A stretch of 36,413 nt of DNA, from positions 1-36,413 of the forward strand of contig NZ_MLFP01000024.1 of NCBI RefSeq assembly GCF_002095465.1, written 5' to 3'. Under the pieces are notes generated by a model. The model worked only from the letters and a program-made list of their open reading frames with translations, had not been told where the DNA came from and did not search any database. The stretch is from Pantoea rodasii. Its GTDB lineage: Bacteria; Pseudomonadota; Gammaproteobacteria; Enterobacterales; Enterobacteriaceae. The position numbers and the translations under genes are program-made. Of this stretch, positions 26,097 to 34,404 are shown piece after piece (position 1 is the stretch's first letter; every line of letters starts with the position of its first letter).

Positions 26097-26186
26097 TCCG
26101 GGTGGCCGCCGCAAGGCGGCCCAACTGGCAGCACAGCAGTAATCGCAGTATCACAATTTAATCAGTTTGTTGCCGGGTGACCAGAC

Positions 26187-27062
26187 ATGAAGAAATCGAC
26201 GTTATTGGATCAAAGTGAAGCGACAACGCTGCTCTCGCAAATGGTGCAGCGCCTGCCGCTCTCAGATACTCATTTTCGTCGTATCAGCCAGCTGATCTAT
26301 CAGCGCGCAGGGATTGTGCTGGCAGACCACAAGCGGGAGATGGTTTACAACCGCTTAGTGCGCCGTTTGCGCACGCTGAATATCGATGACTTTGGTCGTT
26401 ATCTGGCGTTGCTGGAGCAAGACCAGAACAGTGCAGAGTGGCAGGCGTTTATCAACGCGCTGACCACCAATCTGACCTCATTCTTCCGCGAGGCGCACCA
26501 TTTTCCGATCCTCGCGGATCATGCGCGTAAGCGCAGTGGCAGTTACAGCGTATGGAGTACCGCCGCCTCCACCGGCGAAGAACCGTATTCGATCGCCATG
26601 ACGCTGGCGGAAACGCTGGGCACGGGACCAGGTAAGTTCCAGGTGCATGCCAGTGATATCGATACGCAAGTGCTGGAGAAAGCGGTGGCGGGAGTTTATC
26701 GCCAGGAAGAGCTGCGCACCTTATCGCAATCACAGCTGCAGCGCTTTTTCCTGCGCGGCACCGGGCCGCACGAAGGCATGGTGCGGGTGCGATCGGATCT
26801 CGCCGGCATGGTGAACTACTCGCAGCTGAATTTACTGGCTAACGACTGGGCGTTGCCGGGTCCGTTCGACGCTATTTTCTGTCGTAACGTGATGATCTAT
26901 TTCGATAAAGAGACGCAGGAAAAAATTCTGCGCCGTTTCGTTCCCCTGCTGAAGCCTGGCGGTATCTTGTTTGCCGGACATTCAGAGAACTTCAGCCAGA
27001 TCAGTAAAGAGTTTTGGCTGCGTGGACAGACAGTCTATGGATTGACCAAGGAAAGACGATGA
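26187..27062 (+). CDS. cheR: Chemotaxis protein methyltransferase CheR
   Basis: Methylates receptor glutamates using S-adenosylmethionine. It is 291 residues (E. coli 286): an N-terminal alpha domain (FRRISQLIYQRAGIVLADHK) followed by the methyltransferase fold with TAASTGEEPYSIAMTLAE, VHASDIDTQVLEKA and FDAIFCRNVMIYFDKETQ. It recognises the NWETF pentapeptide carried by all three receptors here. It overlaps cheB by ATGA. Confidence 0.96.
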   Translation: MKKSTLLDQSEATTLLSQMVQRLPLSDTHFRRISQLIYQRAGIVLADHKREMVYNRLVRRLRTLNIDDFGRYLALLEQDQNSAEWQAFINALTTNLTSFFREAHHFPILADHARKRSGSYSVWSTAASTGEEPYSIAMTLAETLGTGPGKFQVHASDIDTQVLEKAVAGVYRQEELRTLSQSQLQRFFLRGTGPHEGMVRVRSDLAGMVNYSQLNLLANDWALPGPFDAIFCRNVMIYFDKETQEKILRRFVPLLKPGGILFAGHSENFSQISKEFWLRGQTVYGLTKERR

Positions 27063-28108
27063 GCAAAATCACCGTGATGTGCGTGGATGACTCTGCGCTA
27101 ATGCGACAGTTGATGACGGAGATCATCAACAGCCACGCCGATATGGAGATGGTCGCTACCGCGCCTGACCCGTTGGTGGCGCGGGATTTAATCAAGCAGT
27201 ACAACCCACAGGTGCTGACGCTGGATGTGGAAATGCCGCGTATGGATGGCCTCGACTTCCTTGAGAAGCTGATGCGCCTGCGCCCGATGCCGGTGGTGAT
27301 GGTGTCATCGCTAACCGGCAAAGGCTCGGAAGTGACGTTGCGCGCACTGGAACTGGGCGCTGTCGATTTCGTGACCAAACCGCAGCTCGGTATTCGCGAA
27401 GGCATGCTGGCGTATAGCCAGATGATTGCCGACAAAATTCGTGCCGCTGCCCGTGCCAAGCTGCATGTGCGCCCGGCAACGCCTGCGCCAGTGATGCTGA
27501 AAGCGGGTCCGTTGCTGAGTAGTGAGAAACTGATCGCGATTGGCTCCTCTACGGGCGGAACGGAGGCGATTCGTCACGTGCTGCAACCGCTGCCCGCCAC
27601 CAGCCCAGCGCTGTTGATCACCCAGCATATGCCGCCCGGTTTTACTCGCTCGTTTGCTGAACGTCTCAACAAGCTGTGCCAGATCACCGTGAAAGAAGCC
27701 GAAGATGGCGAACGTATTTTGCCCGGCCACGCTTATATCGCACCCGGCGCCATGCATATGGAACTGGGTCGCAGCGGGGCGAACTATGTGGTGAAGCTGA
27801 ATGATGGACCGCCGGTCAATCGGCATAAGCCGTCGGTGGACGTGCTATTCCGCTCCGTAGCGGTCCATGCAGGACGAAATGCAGTGGGCGTCATCCTCAC
27901 TGGGATGGGCAATGACGGCGCGGCCGGGATGCTGGAAATGCATCGCGCCGGTGCCTGGACCATTGCGCAGGATGAAGCCAGCTGTGTGGTATTTGGTATG
28001 CCGCGTGAAGCCATTGCAATGGGCGGCACCAGTGAAGTAGTCGATTTAGGACACATCAGTCAGCACATGCTGGCAAAAATTAGCGCCGGACAGGCATTGC
28101 GAATTTAA
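27059..28108 (+). CDS. cheB: Chemotaxis methylesterase/glutamine deamidase CheB
   Basis: Removes receptor methyl groups when phosphorylated by CheA. It is 349 residues, the same length as E. coli. The receiver domain has Asp10, Asp11 and phospho-acceptor Asp56 (LTLDVEMPRMDGL) and Lys107; the esterase domain has Ser164 (IGSSTGG), the His of ITQHMPPGFTRSFAERLN and the late Asp of LTGMGNDGAAG. The ATG at 27059 overlaps the cheR stop; an in-frame start at 27014 lies inside cheR and is rejected. Confidence 0.97.
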   Translation: MSKITVMCVDDSALMRQLMTEIINSHADMEMVATAPDPLVARDLIKQYNPQVLTLDVEMPRMDGLDFLEKLMRLRPMPVVMVSSLTGKGSEVTLRALELGAVDFVTKPQLGIREGMLAYSQMIADKIRAAARAKLHVRPATPAPVMLKAGPLLSSEKLIAIGSSTGGTEAIRHVLQPLPATSPALLITQHMPPGFTRSFAERLNKLCQITVKEAEDGERILPGHAYIAPGAMHMELGRSGANYVVKLNDGPPVNRHKPSVDVLFRSVAVHAGRNAVGVILTGMGNDGAAGMLEMHRAGAWTIAQDEASCVVFGMPREAIAMGGTSEVVDLGHISQHMLAKISAGQALRI

Positions 28109-28160
28109 CGAGCCCGTCCTGCCGGACGAGACAACACAGGAGTAGATATGCTGATAAAAT

Positions 28161-28535
28161 ATGCGCTTTTTGGTGGTGGACGACTTCAATACGATGCGTC
28201 GTATCGTTCGTAACCTGCTGAAAGAGCTGGGATTCAATAACGTTGAAGAAGCAGAAGACGGTGTGGATGCACTGACCAAACTGCGCGCGGGTGGTTTTGA
28301 CTTTGTGGTCTCCGACTGGAACATGCCGAACATGGATGGTCTGGAACTGCTGCAAACGATCCGTGCCGATGCGGCATTGAGCAAACTGCCGGTACTGATG
28401 GTCACGGCTGAAGCGAAGAAAGAAAACATCATTGCAGCAGCGCAAGCCGGTGCCAGCGGCTACGTAGTGAAACCGTTCACTGCTGCCACGCTGGAAGAAA
28501 AACTGGGTAAAATTTTCGAAAAACTGGGTATGTAA
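28161..28535 (+). CDS. cheY: Chemotaxis response regulator CheY (5' end damaged)
   Basis: Phospho-CheY binds FliM and changes motor direction. From 28161 it reads MRFLVVDDFNTMRRIVRNLL and keeps Asp57 (SDWNMPNMDGLELL), Thr87 and Lys109 (full-length numbering). The true start is probably the ATG at 28148: adding one G after it and one A in the run 28156-28159 gives MADKNMRFLVVDD, restoring the 129-residue E. coli length and the usual ribosome-binding site spacing (AGGAG at 28139-28143). As written, those five codons are out of frame. Confidence 0.93.
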   Translation: MRFLVVDDFNTMRRIVRNLLKELGFNNVEEAEDGVDALTKLRAGGFDFVVSDWNMPNMDGLELLQTIRADAALSKLPVLMVTAEAKKENIIAAAQAGASGYVVKPFTAATLEEKLGKIFEKLGM

Positions 28536-28544
28536 GGAGATGTG

Positions 28545-29186
28545 ATGAGCGACCTTCCGAAACCAACCGAAGAAGCCTCGGCACACGACATCATTACCCG
28601 GATCGGCTCGCTGACGCGCATGTTGCGTGACAGCCTGCGCGAATTGGGGTTAGACCAGGCGATTGCCGAAGCGGCGGAAGCGATTCCGGACGCGCGTGAC
28701 CGTTTGGATTACGTGGTGCAGATGACGGCGCAAGCGGCAGAACGCGCACTAAACTGCGTTGAAGCCGCGCAGCCACACCAGGACAAAATGGAAGCCAGCG
28801 CCAACCAGCTTAAAGGCCGGTGGGATGAGTGGTTTGAAAACCCGATTGAGCTGGCGGATGCACGCGAGTTGGTTTCGGATACGCGCGAATTTCTTAGCGA
28901 TGTGCCGTCGCATACTTCGTACACCAATAAGCAGCTGCTCGAAATCATGATGGCACAGGATTTCCAGGACCTTACCGGTCAGGTGATCAAGCGCATGATG
29001 GATGTGATCCAGGAGATCGAACGCCAGTTGCTGATGGTGCTGCTGGAGAATATGCCAGAAGCCAACGCTGCCGCACGTAAAGACGCCAGCAGCCTGTTGA
29101 ACGGTCCGCAGATCCATGCCAATGCACCCGGCGTGGTCGCGAACCAGGATCAGGTGGATGATCTGTTAGATAGCTTAGGTTTTTAA
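28545..29186 (+). CDS. cheZ: CheY-P phosphatase CheZ
   Basis: Dephosphorylates CheY-P. It is 213 residues (E. coli 214) with the conserved bundle segment MMAQDFQDLTGQVIKRMMDV holding the catalytic Asp/Gln pair, and the C-terminal CheY-tether QVDDLLDSLGF. The ATG at 28545 is preferred over an adjacent GTG at 28542, being 5 nt from AAGGAG. It follows cheY after 9 nt. It ends the chemotaxis operon; flhBA, which usually come next, are not here. Confidence 0.96.
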   Translation: MSDLPKPTEEASAHDIITRIGSLTRMLRDSLRELGLDQAIAEAAEAIPDARDRLDYVVQMTAQAAERALNCVEAAQPHQDKMEASANQLKGRWDEWFENPIELADARELVSDTREFLSDVPSHTSYTNKQLLEIMMAQDFQDLTGQVIKRMMDVIQEIERQLLMVLLENMPEANAAARKDASSLLNGPQIHANAPGVVANQDQVDDLLDSLGF

Positions 29187-29202
29187 CGTTCTGCGCCCAA
29201 AT

Positions 29203-29230
29203 CGCGCCGCTACAGTGCGGCGCGTTTTTT
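29203..29230. terminator. Shared terminator of cheZ and the deoR-type gene
   Basis: CGCGCCGC and GCGGCGCG form a perfect 8-bp stem with a 6-nt loop and six T after it on the plus strand. The final codons and stop of the convergent deoR-type gene (29210-29230) lie inside the right arm and loop, so the hairpin overlaps coding sequence. Confidence 0.9.
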
Positions 29231-30031
29231 CACTTCTTCAATGCCTGCCACTAATACCTGCACGCCCAACGCCTCAAACGCGGCAATCTGCGCCGGAGTA
29301 ATCCCACGATCGGTAATCAAATAATGGATTTTGCTCCAGTCACAGGGCAGCGCAAACATCGACACCTTATCGATTTTACTGGAGTCCGCCACCACGTAGA
29401 CGGTACTGGCGGAGTTAATCATCGCCAGCTTCACTTTGATATCGGTCTCGCTGGGGAAGCTCAAGCCGAGTCGTGGTGAAATGCAGGCGGTGGCGAGAAA
29501 CAGCTTTTCAGCCAGCACGTTCTCAAAAAAGGAGGCGGCTTTCTCGCCCGAAGTGGAGAGCGTCGGAAACTTAAAGGTGCCTCCGGTCAGCAGAATATTA
29601 ATCCCCGGCTCTCCGCCAAGTTTCAGCGCAATATTCACCGCAGTGGTGATCACCGATAAGCGGCGAATGTGCCCAATCGCTTCAGCAATCGCGGTCGTGG
29701 TGGTGCCGGAATCGAAAATCACCGTGTCGCCGTTTTCCACATACTGTGCGGCTAGCCGACCAATGGCTTGTTTCTCATCCAGATGGGTCTGACGTTCCAG
29801 CAGCAGTGCACCGGTGTTCTGTTTGCCGGTGATCAGGGTGGCACCGCCGTGATAACGCTGCACGTGACCGGCTTTTTGCAGCATGCGCAAATCGGTACGA
29901 AGGGTGGCTTCAGTCAGGCCGAAGGTATCGGTTAGCGCTTTCACCGTGACGGTGCCGTCTTCGCGGATCATCTCCAGGATCTTCTCACGACGCTGCTGCA
30001 TATCAGCCAGCTGCTCAGTTTTGCTTTTCAA
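29210..30031 (-). CDS. DeoR/GlpR-family transcriptional repressor
   Basis: A 273-residue sugar-phosphate-responsive repressor. The HTH is at about residues 12-65 (REKILEMIREDGTVTVKALT, then LTEATLRTDLRMLQKAGHVQ and RYHGGATL), followed by the DeoR C-terminal sensor domain (VIFDSGTTTTAIAEAIG, VYVVADSSKIDKVS and LITDRGI). The start is a TTG at 30031 with GGAG 8 nt upstream; ATG at 30001 is the alternative. It is divergent from the dehydrogenase/transporter operon, which it probably represses. A TTTCGATTGAAAA element overlaps its start codon. Confidence 0.88.
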   Translation of the reverse strand: MKSKTEQLADMQQRREKILEMIREDGTVTVKALTDTFGLTEATLRTDLRMLQKAGHVQRYHGGATLITGKQNTGALLLERQTHLDEKQAIGRLAAQYVENGDTVIFDSGTTTTAIAEAIGHIRRLSVITTAVNIALKLGGEPGINILLTGGTFKFPTLSTSGEKAASFFENVLAEKLFLATACISPRLGLSFPSETDIKVKLAMINSASTVYVVADSSKIDKVSMFALPCDWSKIHYLITDRGITPAQIAAFEALGVQVLVAGIEEVKKRAAL

Positions 30032-30037
30032 TCGAAA
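30025..30037 (-). promoter_or_regulatory. Candidate DeoR operator at the deoR-type start codon
   Basis: Minus-strand TTTCGATTGAAAA differs at one of 13 positions from TTTCGAATGAAAA at 30142-30154. It overlaps the start codon of the regulator, fitting autorepression. Confidence 0.45.
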
Positions 30038-30141
30038 TGCTCCCTCTTTCCAATCGCGGTCTGTTTTTGGTCATCAGAAAACCCGTGATGATTTTACGCT
30101 GCGTAATAGGGATTTGCGAGGCGGCCCGCACAAAGATTGGT

Positions 30142-30154
30142 TTTCGAATGAAAA
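30142..30154 (+). promoter_or_regulatory. Candidate DeoR operator in the divergent region
   Basis: TTTCGAATGAAAA, a near-copy of the site at the regulator start. The TTCG core is shared with GlpR-type operators. The 375-bp region (30032-30406) holds no gene and must contain both divergent promoters. Confidence 0.45.
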
Positions 30155-30328
30155 TAAGATAAAGCCATGCAATTGAATTCTCACAGCTCCGTTAGCTGCT
30201 TTGTCTATGTCTGGAAAATGGTCATTTCGTTAACTCTATTTAAAACAGTGATATAAAAATTATTACTGTCATTTGTATGAAATTTGATCTCACCCACAAA
30301 CCATTGTGAAACGATAGCTTATATTTTT

Positions 30329-30340
30329 GTTCGAAAATCA
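30329..30340 (+). promoter_or_regulatory. Third TTCGAAA-type element near the dehydrogenase gene
   Basis: GTTCGAAAATCA shares the TTCGAAA core with the other two elements and lies about 70 bp before the SDR start codon, near where a promoter is expected. It is the weakest match of the three. Confidence 0.35.
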
Positions 30341-30406
30341 ATATTACTGCTAAGCCATCCGGCCAGAGATAACCAGAGCCGCCAGAATGCACACAGGAGA
30401 GAAAGG

Positions 30407-31204
30407 ATGAGTGGGGAATACGACGTCAACCTGCGCTACGGCGTGAATATCGATCTGGATTTAACCGGCAAAGTGGCGGTGGTGACCGGCGGTCTGGGCG
30501 GTATTGCCATGGCCAGTAACGCCATGCTGTTAGAGAAAGGGGCGCGCCTGGCGCTGCTCTATCCTCCATTCGAAAGCGATCGGGTTGCGGCGGTGCAGGA
30601 ACAGTTCTCTGCCGAAAGCGTGCTGTTGGTGTGCTGTGACGTCACCGATGCTGCCTCGGTGGAGGCGGCATTTGAGCAGGTTGAACAGCACTACGGCCAC
30701 ATTGATATCCTGGTGAACTGTGCGGGTTATGTGATGTTACAGCCGGTACTGGAAACCGACTTTGCCGAGTGGCAGAAGCAGATCGCGGTCAATCTCACCG
30801 GTCCTTTCCTCTGCTCGCAAGCGGCGGGCAAACGCATGGTGCGCGCCGGGAACGGCGGCAAGATCATCAATATTGCTTCGCAAGCCGCGTCCATCGCCAT
30901 TGATAACCACGTGGCTTATACCTCCGCTAAAGCCGGCCTGCTCGGCATGACCAAAGTGATGGCCAAAGAGTTTGCCCCTCACCGCATCAACGTCAACACC
31001 TTATCGCCCACCGTGGTGCTGACGCCGATGGGCGAAAAAGCCTGGCGCGGTGAGAAGGGCGAACAGATGAAAAAGCTGATCCCGCTGGGACGCTTTGCGT
31101 ATACCGATGAAATCGCCGCTGCCGTGCTGTTCTTCGCCAGTAACGGCAGCGACATGATCACCGGCGCAGATTTAATGATCGATGGCGGCTTCACCATCTG
31201 GTAA
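30407..31204 (+). CDS. Short-chain dehydrogenase/reductase (SDR) 1
   Basis: A 265-residue NAD(P)-dependent oxidoreductase. It has the coenzyme motif TGGLGGIA, the NCAG motif, catalytic Ser in INIASQAAS, and YTSAK. The third Gly of TGxxxGxG is replaced by Ala. The overall pattern (DLDLTGKVAVVTGG ... MITGADLMIDGGFTIW) is close to GolD/D-threitol-type polyol dehydrogenases, by memory only. ATG at 30407 follows AGGAG; an upstream in-frame start at 30284 is rejected. First gene of the operon with the ABC importer; probably oxidises the imported compound or its product. Confidence 0.85.
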   Translation: MSGEYDVNLRYGVNIDLDLTGKVAVVTGGLGGIAMASNAMLLEKGARLALLYPPFESDRVAAVQEQFSAESVLLVCCDVTDAASVEAAFEQVEQHYGHIDILVNCAGYVMLQPVLETDFAEWQKQIAVNLTGPFLCSQAAGKRMVRAGNGGKIINIASQAASIAIDNHVAYTSAKAGLLGMTKVMAKEFAPHRINVNTLSPTVVLTPMGEKAWRGEKGEQMKKLIPLGRFAYTDEIAAAVLFFASNGSDMITGADLMIDGGFTIW

Positions 31205-31263
31205 TGCCGCGCCAACACCAGAACGGCCATACCCTGCAAAAACAACAATGAGAGAACATCCCT

Positions 31264-32199
31264 ATGAAAACCCGTACCCTGTTGTTCACTGCCATTGCCA
31301 GTTGTCTGATCTCCCAAGCCAGTGTCGCTGCGGATAAAGGCACCATCATGATTCTGGTGAACTCACTGGATAACCCTTATTACGCCTCAGAAGCCAAAGG
31401 TGCGAATACCAAGGCACAACAGCTGGGTTACAAAACCAGCGTGCTATCGCATGGCGAGGACGTCAAAAAACAGAGCGAGCTGATCGATGCTGCAATCGGT
31501 AAAAAAGTGCAGGGCATTGTGCTGGATAACGCCGACTCAACCGCCAGCGTGGCGGCGATCAAAAAAGCCAAAGATGCGGGCATTCCGGTGGTGCTGATCA
31601 ACCGTGAAATCCCGGTGGACGACGTGGCGCTGGTGCAGATCACCCACAACAATTTCCAGGCGGGTTCTGATGTGGCCAATGTGTTTGTCGAGAAGATGGG
31701 TGAGAAGGGCAGCTATGCCGAATTGACCTGCAACCTTGCCGACAACAACTGCGTGACCCGCTCAAAATCCTTCCATCAGGTGCTGGATCAGTATCCAGAC
31801 ATGAAAAGTGTGGCGCGTCAGGATGCCAAAGGCACCTTGATTGATGGTAAACGCATCATGGACAGCATTCTGCAGGCGCATCCCGATGTGAAAGGCGTGA
31901 TCTGTGGCAATGGTCCGGTGGCGCTGGGCGCAATTGCCGCGCTGAAAGCCGCCGGCCGCACCGATGTCACCGTAGTGGGCATCGATGGCAGTAACGACGA
32001 ACGTGACGCGGTGGAAAAGGGCGATCTGAAAGCCACTGTGATGCTGCAGGCGCAGGCCATTGCGGCGCAGGGCGTGGCCGATCTCGACAATTTCATTCAG
32101 AAAGGGGTTAAACCCGAGAAGCAGCGCGTGATGTTCCGCGGCATTCTGATCACTCCAGATAATGCGAAAGGCGTGCAGGACTTTAACTACAAGTCGTAA
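31264..32199 (+). CDS. Sugar/polyol ABC transporter periplasmic binding protein (RbsB-like)
   Basis: A 311-residue periplasmic binding protein. It has a signal peptide (MKTRTLLFTAIASCLISQAS, cleavage after about Ala22) and a type-I sugar-binding fold with VNSLDNPYYASEAKGA, IVLDNADSTASVAAIKKAKD, INREIPVDD and GIDGSNDERDAVEKG, as in RbsB. Two cysteines (CNLADNNC) may form a disulfide. It captures the substrate for the ATPase and permease encoded downstream. Substrate cannot be read from sequence; a pentose or polyol is plausible. Confidence 0.9.
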   Translation: MKTRTLLFTAIASCLISQASVAADKGTIMILVNSLDNPYYASEAKGANTKAQQLGYKTSVLSHGEDVKKQSELIDAAIGKKVQGIVLDNADSTASVAAIKKAKDAGIPVVLINREIPVDDVALVQITHNNFQAGSDVANVFVEKMGEKGSYAELTCNLADNNCVTRSKSFHQVLDQYPDMKSVARQDAKGTLIDGKRIMDSILQAHPDVKGVICGNGPVALGAIAALKAAGRTDVTVVGIDGSNDERDAVEKGDLKATVMLQAQAIAAQGVADLDNFIQKGVKPEKQRVMFRGILITPDNAKGVQDFNYKS

Positions 32200-32243
32200 T
32201 CAATTATCGGTGCGCCTGCGTGGCAGGCGCCCAGGAGAATGTG

Positions 32244-32855
32244 ATGCACAAACGACTCTGGTTACTGCTGCCCATCGTGATTCTTAGCGGTTGCCGCATT
32301 GTGTCGCAGCAGGAGCTGGCCGACCTCAAAAATCCCCCGAATCCAAAAATGACCAATATTGCGCAGACCTGGCAACAGCAGCTGGTGCCCCAAATCCAGC
32401 ATGATGCCAAACCGGTCGCGGAACTGCTCAATGCCCTGAAATCCGCCAAAGATTTTGACAGCGCCTGCCAAACCTATGGTTACCGTGCTCAGGCTGAAAA
32501 TCCTTGTGTGTTCAGCGTGAAGGTGAGCGGGGAGGTGACTGCAGTTAACACCACCTCACGTAACGGCCGCATGACGGTGAAAGATGTTTCCGGCGATAAC
32601 GTAACGGTGCAAATCGGGCCGATATTCCCTGGCACTGTATTACGCGATGCCTATAAAGGGGCGAGCTATCAAGATTTTAACGATCAGGTGCTGTTTGGCG
32701 ACTACAGCCGCGCTATCAATCAGCAGGCGGCCAATATGACGAGCGCCTTCAAGCCCAAAGTGGGCGATAACGTGCAGCTGTCAGGGGTGTTCAGCAGCTT
32801 TGATACGCCTGAGCAAGTGCCGAATGTCACACCTGCTGCCATCGTGCGGCAGTAA
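32244..32855 (+). CDS. DUF2291 lipoprotein
   Basis: A 203-residue predicted lipoprotein. The signal MHKRLWLLLPIVILSGC ends in a lipobox with Cys17; Arg at +2 favours the outer membrane. The soluble part (YGYRAQAENPCVFSVKVSGE, NGRMTVKDVSGDNVTVQIG, DAYKGASYQDFNDQVLFGDY) fits DUF2291, a family that recurs next to RbsABC-like transporters but has no known function. The ATG at 32244 follows AGGAG by 6 nt. It lies between the binding protein and the ATPase, so it is probably an accessory of this importer. Confidence 0.8.
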   Translation: MHKRLWLLLPIVILSGCRIVSQQELADLKNPPNPKMTNIAQTWQQQLVPQIQHDAKPVAELLNALKSAKDFDSACQTYGYRAQAENPCVFSVKVSGEVTAVNTTSRNGRMTVKDVSGDNVTVQIGPIFPGTVLRDAYKGASYQDFNDQVLFGDYSRAINQQAANMTSAFKPKVGDNVQLSGVFSSFDTPEQVPNVTPAAIVRQ

Positions 32856-32864
32856 GGAGCGGGC

Positions 32865-34385
32865 ATGAATAATCCTCAAAGTAACGTGATCATCGAGACC
32901 CGCAATGTGTCGCGTATTTATCCCGGCGTGACCGCACTCGATCAGGTTAATTACCGCGTCTATCGCAATAAAGTGAACGTGCTGATCGGCGAAAACGGTG
33001 CGGGCAAATCCACCATGATGAAAATGCTGGCAGGGGTTGAAACGCCTTCATCGGGTGAAATTTTACTGGATGGCAAAGTCGTATCGCTGAATTCAACTCA
33101 TCAGGCAGAGAAACAGGGCATCAGCATCATTTTTCAGGAGCTGAACCTGTTTCCTAACATGAACGTGATGGACAATATCTTTATCGCTAACGAGTTTTTT
33201 CAGCGCGGTGTCATTAACGAAAAATATCAGTATGCGCTGGCGAAATCCCTGCTGGAGCGGCTGGAGCTGGATGTTGATCCTTATGCAGCGCTGGGTGAGT
33301 TGGGGATTGGCCATCAGCAGTTAGTGGAGATCGCTCGTGCGCTGTCGAAGGATACGCGCGTCCTGATCATGGATGAGCCGACCAGCGCGTTGAGCCAGTC
33401 CGAGGTGAAGGTGCTGTTCAACGTGATTGACCAGCTGAAACGCCGTGGCGTCACCATCATCTATATCTCACATCGGCTGGAAGAGCTGATGGAGATTGGC
33501 GATCACATCACCATTTTTCGTGACGGGCGCTTTATCAGCGAACGTGAAGTGCGGGATGCCTCGGTTCCCTGGATTATCGAGCAGATGGTTGGCGACAAGA
33601 AAAAACACTTCGACTATCACCCCGCCGTGCAGGGCGACACGGTGCTGAACGTCAATGGCCTGACAGCCCTGCATCAGAATGGCGGCTACAAGCTCAATGA
33701 TGTGTCGTTTTCGCTGCGCAAGGGCGAAGTGATCGGTATTTATGGCTTGCTGGGCGCGGGCCGCACCGAACTGTTTAAAGGGCTGATTGGCATGATGCAT
33801 TGCCAGTCTGGCAGCGTCAGCCTCAACGGTGAGGTGCTGGATAAACGCAACTTCCAGCAGCGGCTGAAAAAAGGCATCGCGCTGGTGCCGGAAGATCGTC
33901 AGACCGAAGGCGTGGTGCAGTTGATGTCGATCACCGCCAACATGACGCTCAGCGATCTCAGCCTGCGCGGTTTTCGCCGGGCACTGCGTTTGCTCAATCC
34001 GCACAAAGAGCAGCGTCGCGTCGATGAAATGATTGGCCATCTCGCCATCAAAGTCAGCGACCCGGAACTGCCGATCACCTCATTAAGCGGCGGCAACCAG
34101 CAGAAAGTGGTGTTGGGGAAAGCGCTGATGACCGGACCACAAGTGGTGCTGCTGGATGAACCCACGCGTGGGATTGATGTGGGGGCTAAAACAGACGTCT
34201 ATCACCTGATTGGCAATCTCGCACAGCAAGGTCTGGCGGTGATGTTCTCCTCTTCGGAACTGGACGAGGTGATGGCACTGGCCGATCGCATTCTGGTGAT
34301 GGCTGATGGCCGCATCACCGCCGACTTACCGCGCAGCGCAGCAACGCGTGAAGCGCTGATTAGCGCCTCAACGCCGCACGATTGA
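32865..34385 (+). CDS. Sugar ABC transporter ATPase (RbsA-like, two ATPase domains)
   Basis: A 506-residue fused dual ABC ATPase. Domain 1: Walker A GENGAGKST (residues 42-50), Q-loop IIFQELNLFPN, signature LGIGHQQLVEIARAL, Walker B VLIMDEPTSAL. Domain 2: degenerate Walker A GIYGLLGAGRTE (as is usual in RbsA), signature LSGGNQQKVVLGKAL, Walker B VVLLDEPTRGID. It powers import through the permease downstream. AAGGAG precedes the ATG. 9-nt gap from the DUF2291 gene. Confidence 0.94.
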   Translation: MNNPQSNVIIETRNVSRIYPGVTALDQVNYRVYRNKVNVLIGENGAGKSTMMKMLAGVETPSSGEILLDGKVVSLNSTHQAEKQGISIIFQELNLFPNMNVMDNIFIANEFFQRGVINEKYQYALAKSLLERLELDVDPYAALGELGIGHQQLVEIARALSKDTRVLIMDEPTSALSQSEVKVLFNVIDQLKRRGVTIIYISHRLEELMEIGDHITIFRDGRFISEREVRDASVPWIIEQMVGDKKKHFDYHPAVQGDTVLNVNGLTALHQNGGYKLNDVSFSLRKGEVIGIYGLLGAGRTELFKGLIGMMHCQSGSVSLNGEVLDKRNFQQRLKKGIALVPEDRQTEGVVQLMSITANMTLSDLSLRGFRRALRLLNPHKEQRRVDEMIGHLAIKVSDPELPITSLSGGNQQKVVLGKALMTGPQVVLLDEPTRGIDVGAKTDVYHLIGNLAQQGLAVMFSSSELDEVMALADRILVMADGRITADLPRSAATREALISASTPHD

Positions 34386-34404
34386 GCCCGCAGGAGAGAA
34401 ATCA

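Noticed and set aside
26104..26121. Hairpin GGCCGCC / GGCGGCC between receptor 3 and cheR
   Set aside because: A 7-bp stem with loop GCAA and no U-tract; read-through into cheR is expected, so I do not call it a terminator.
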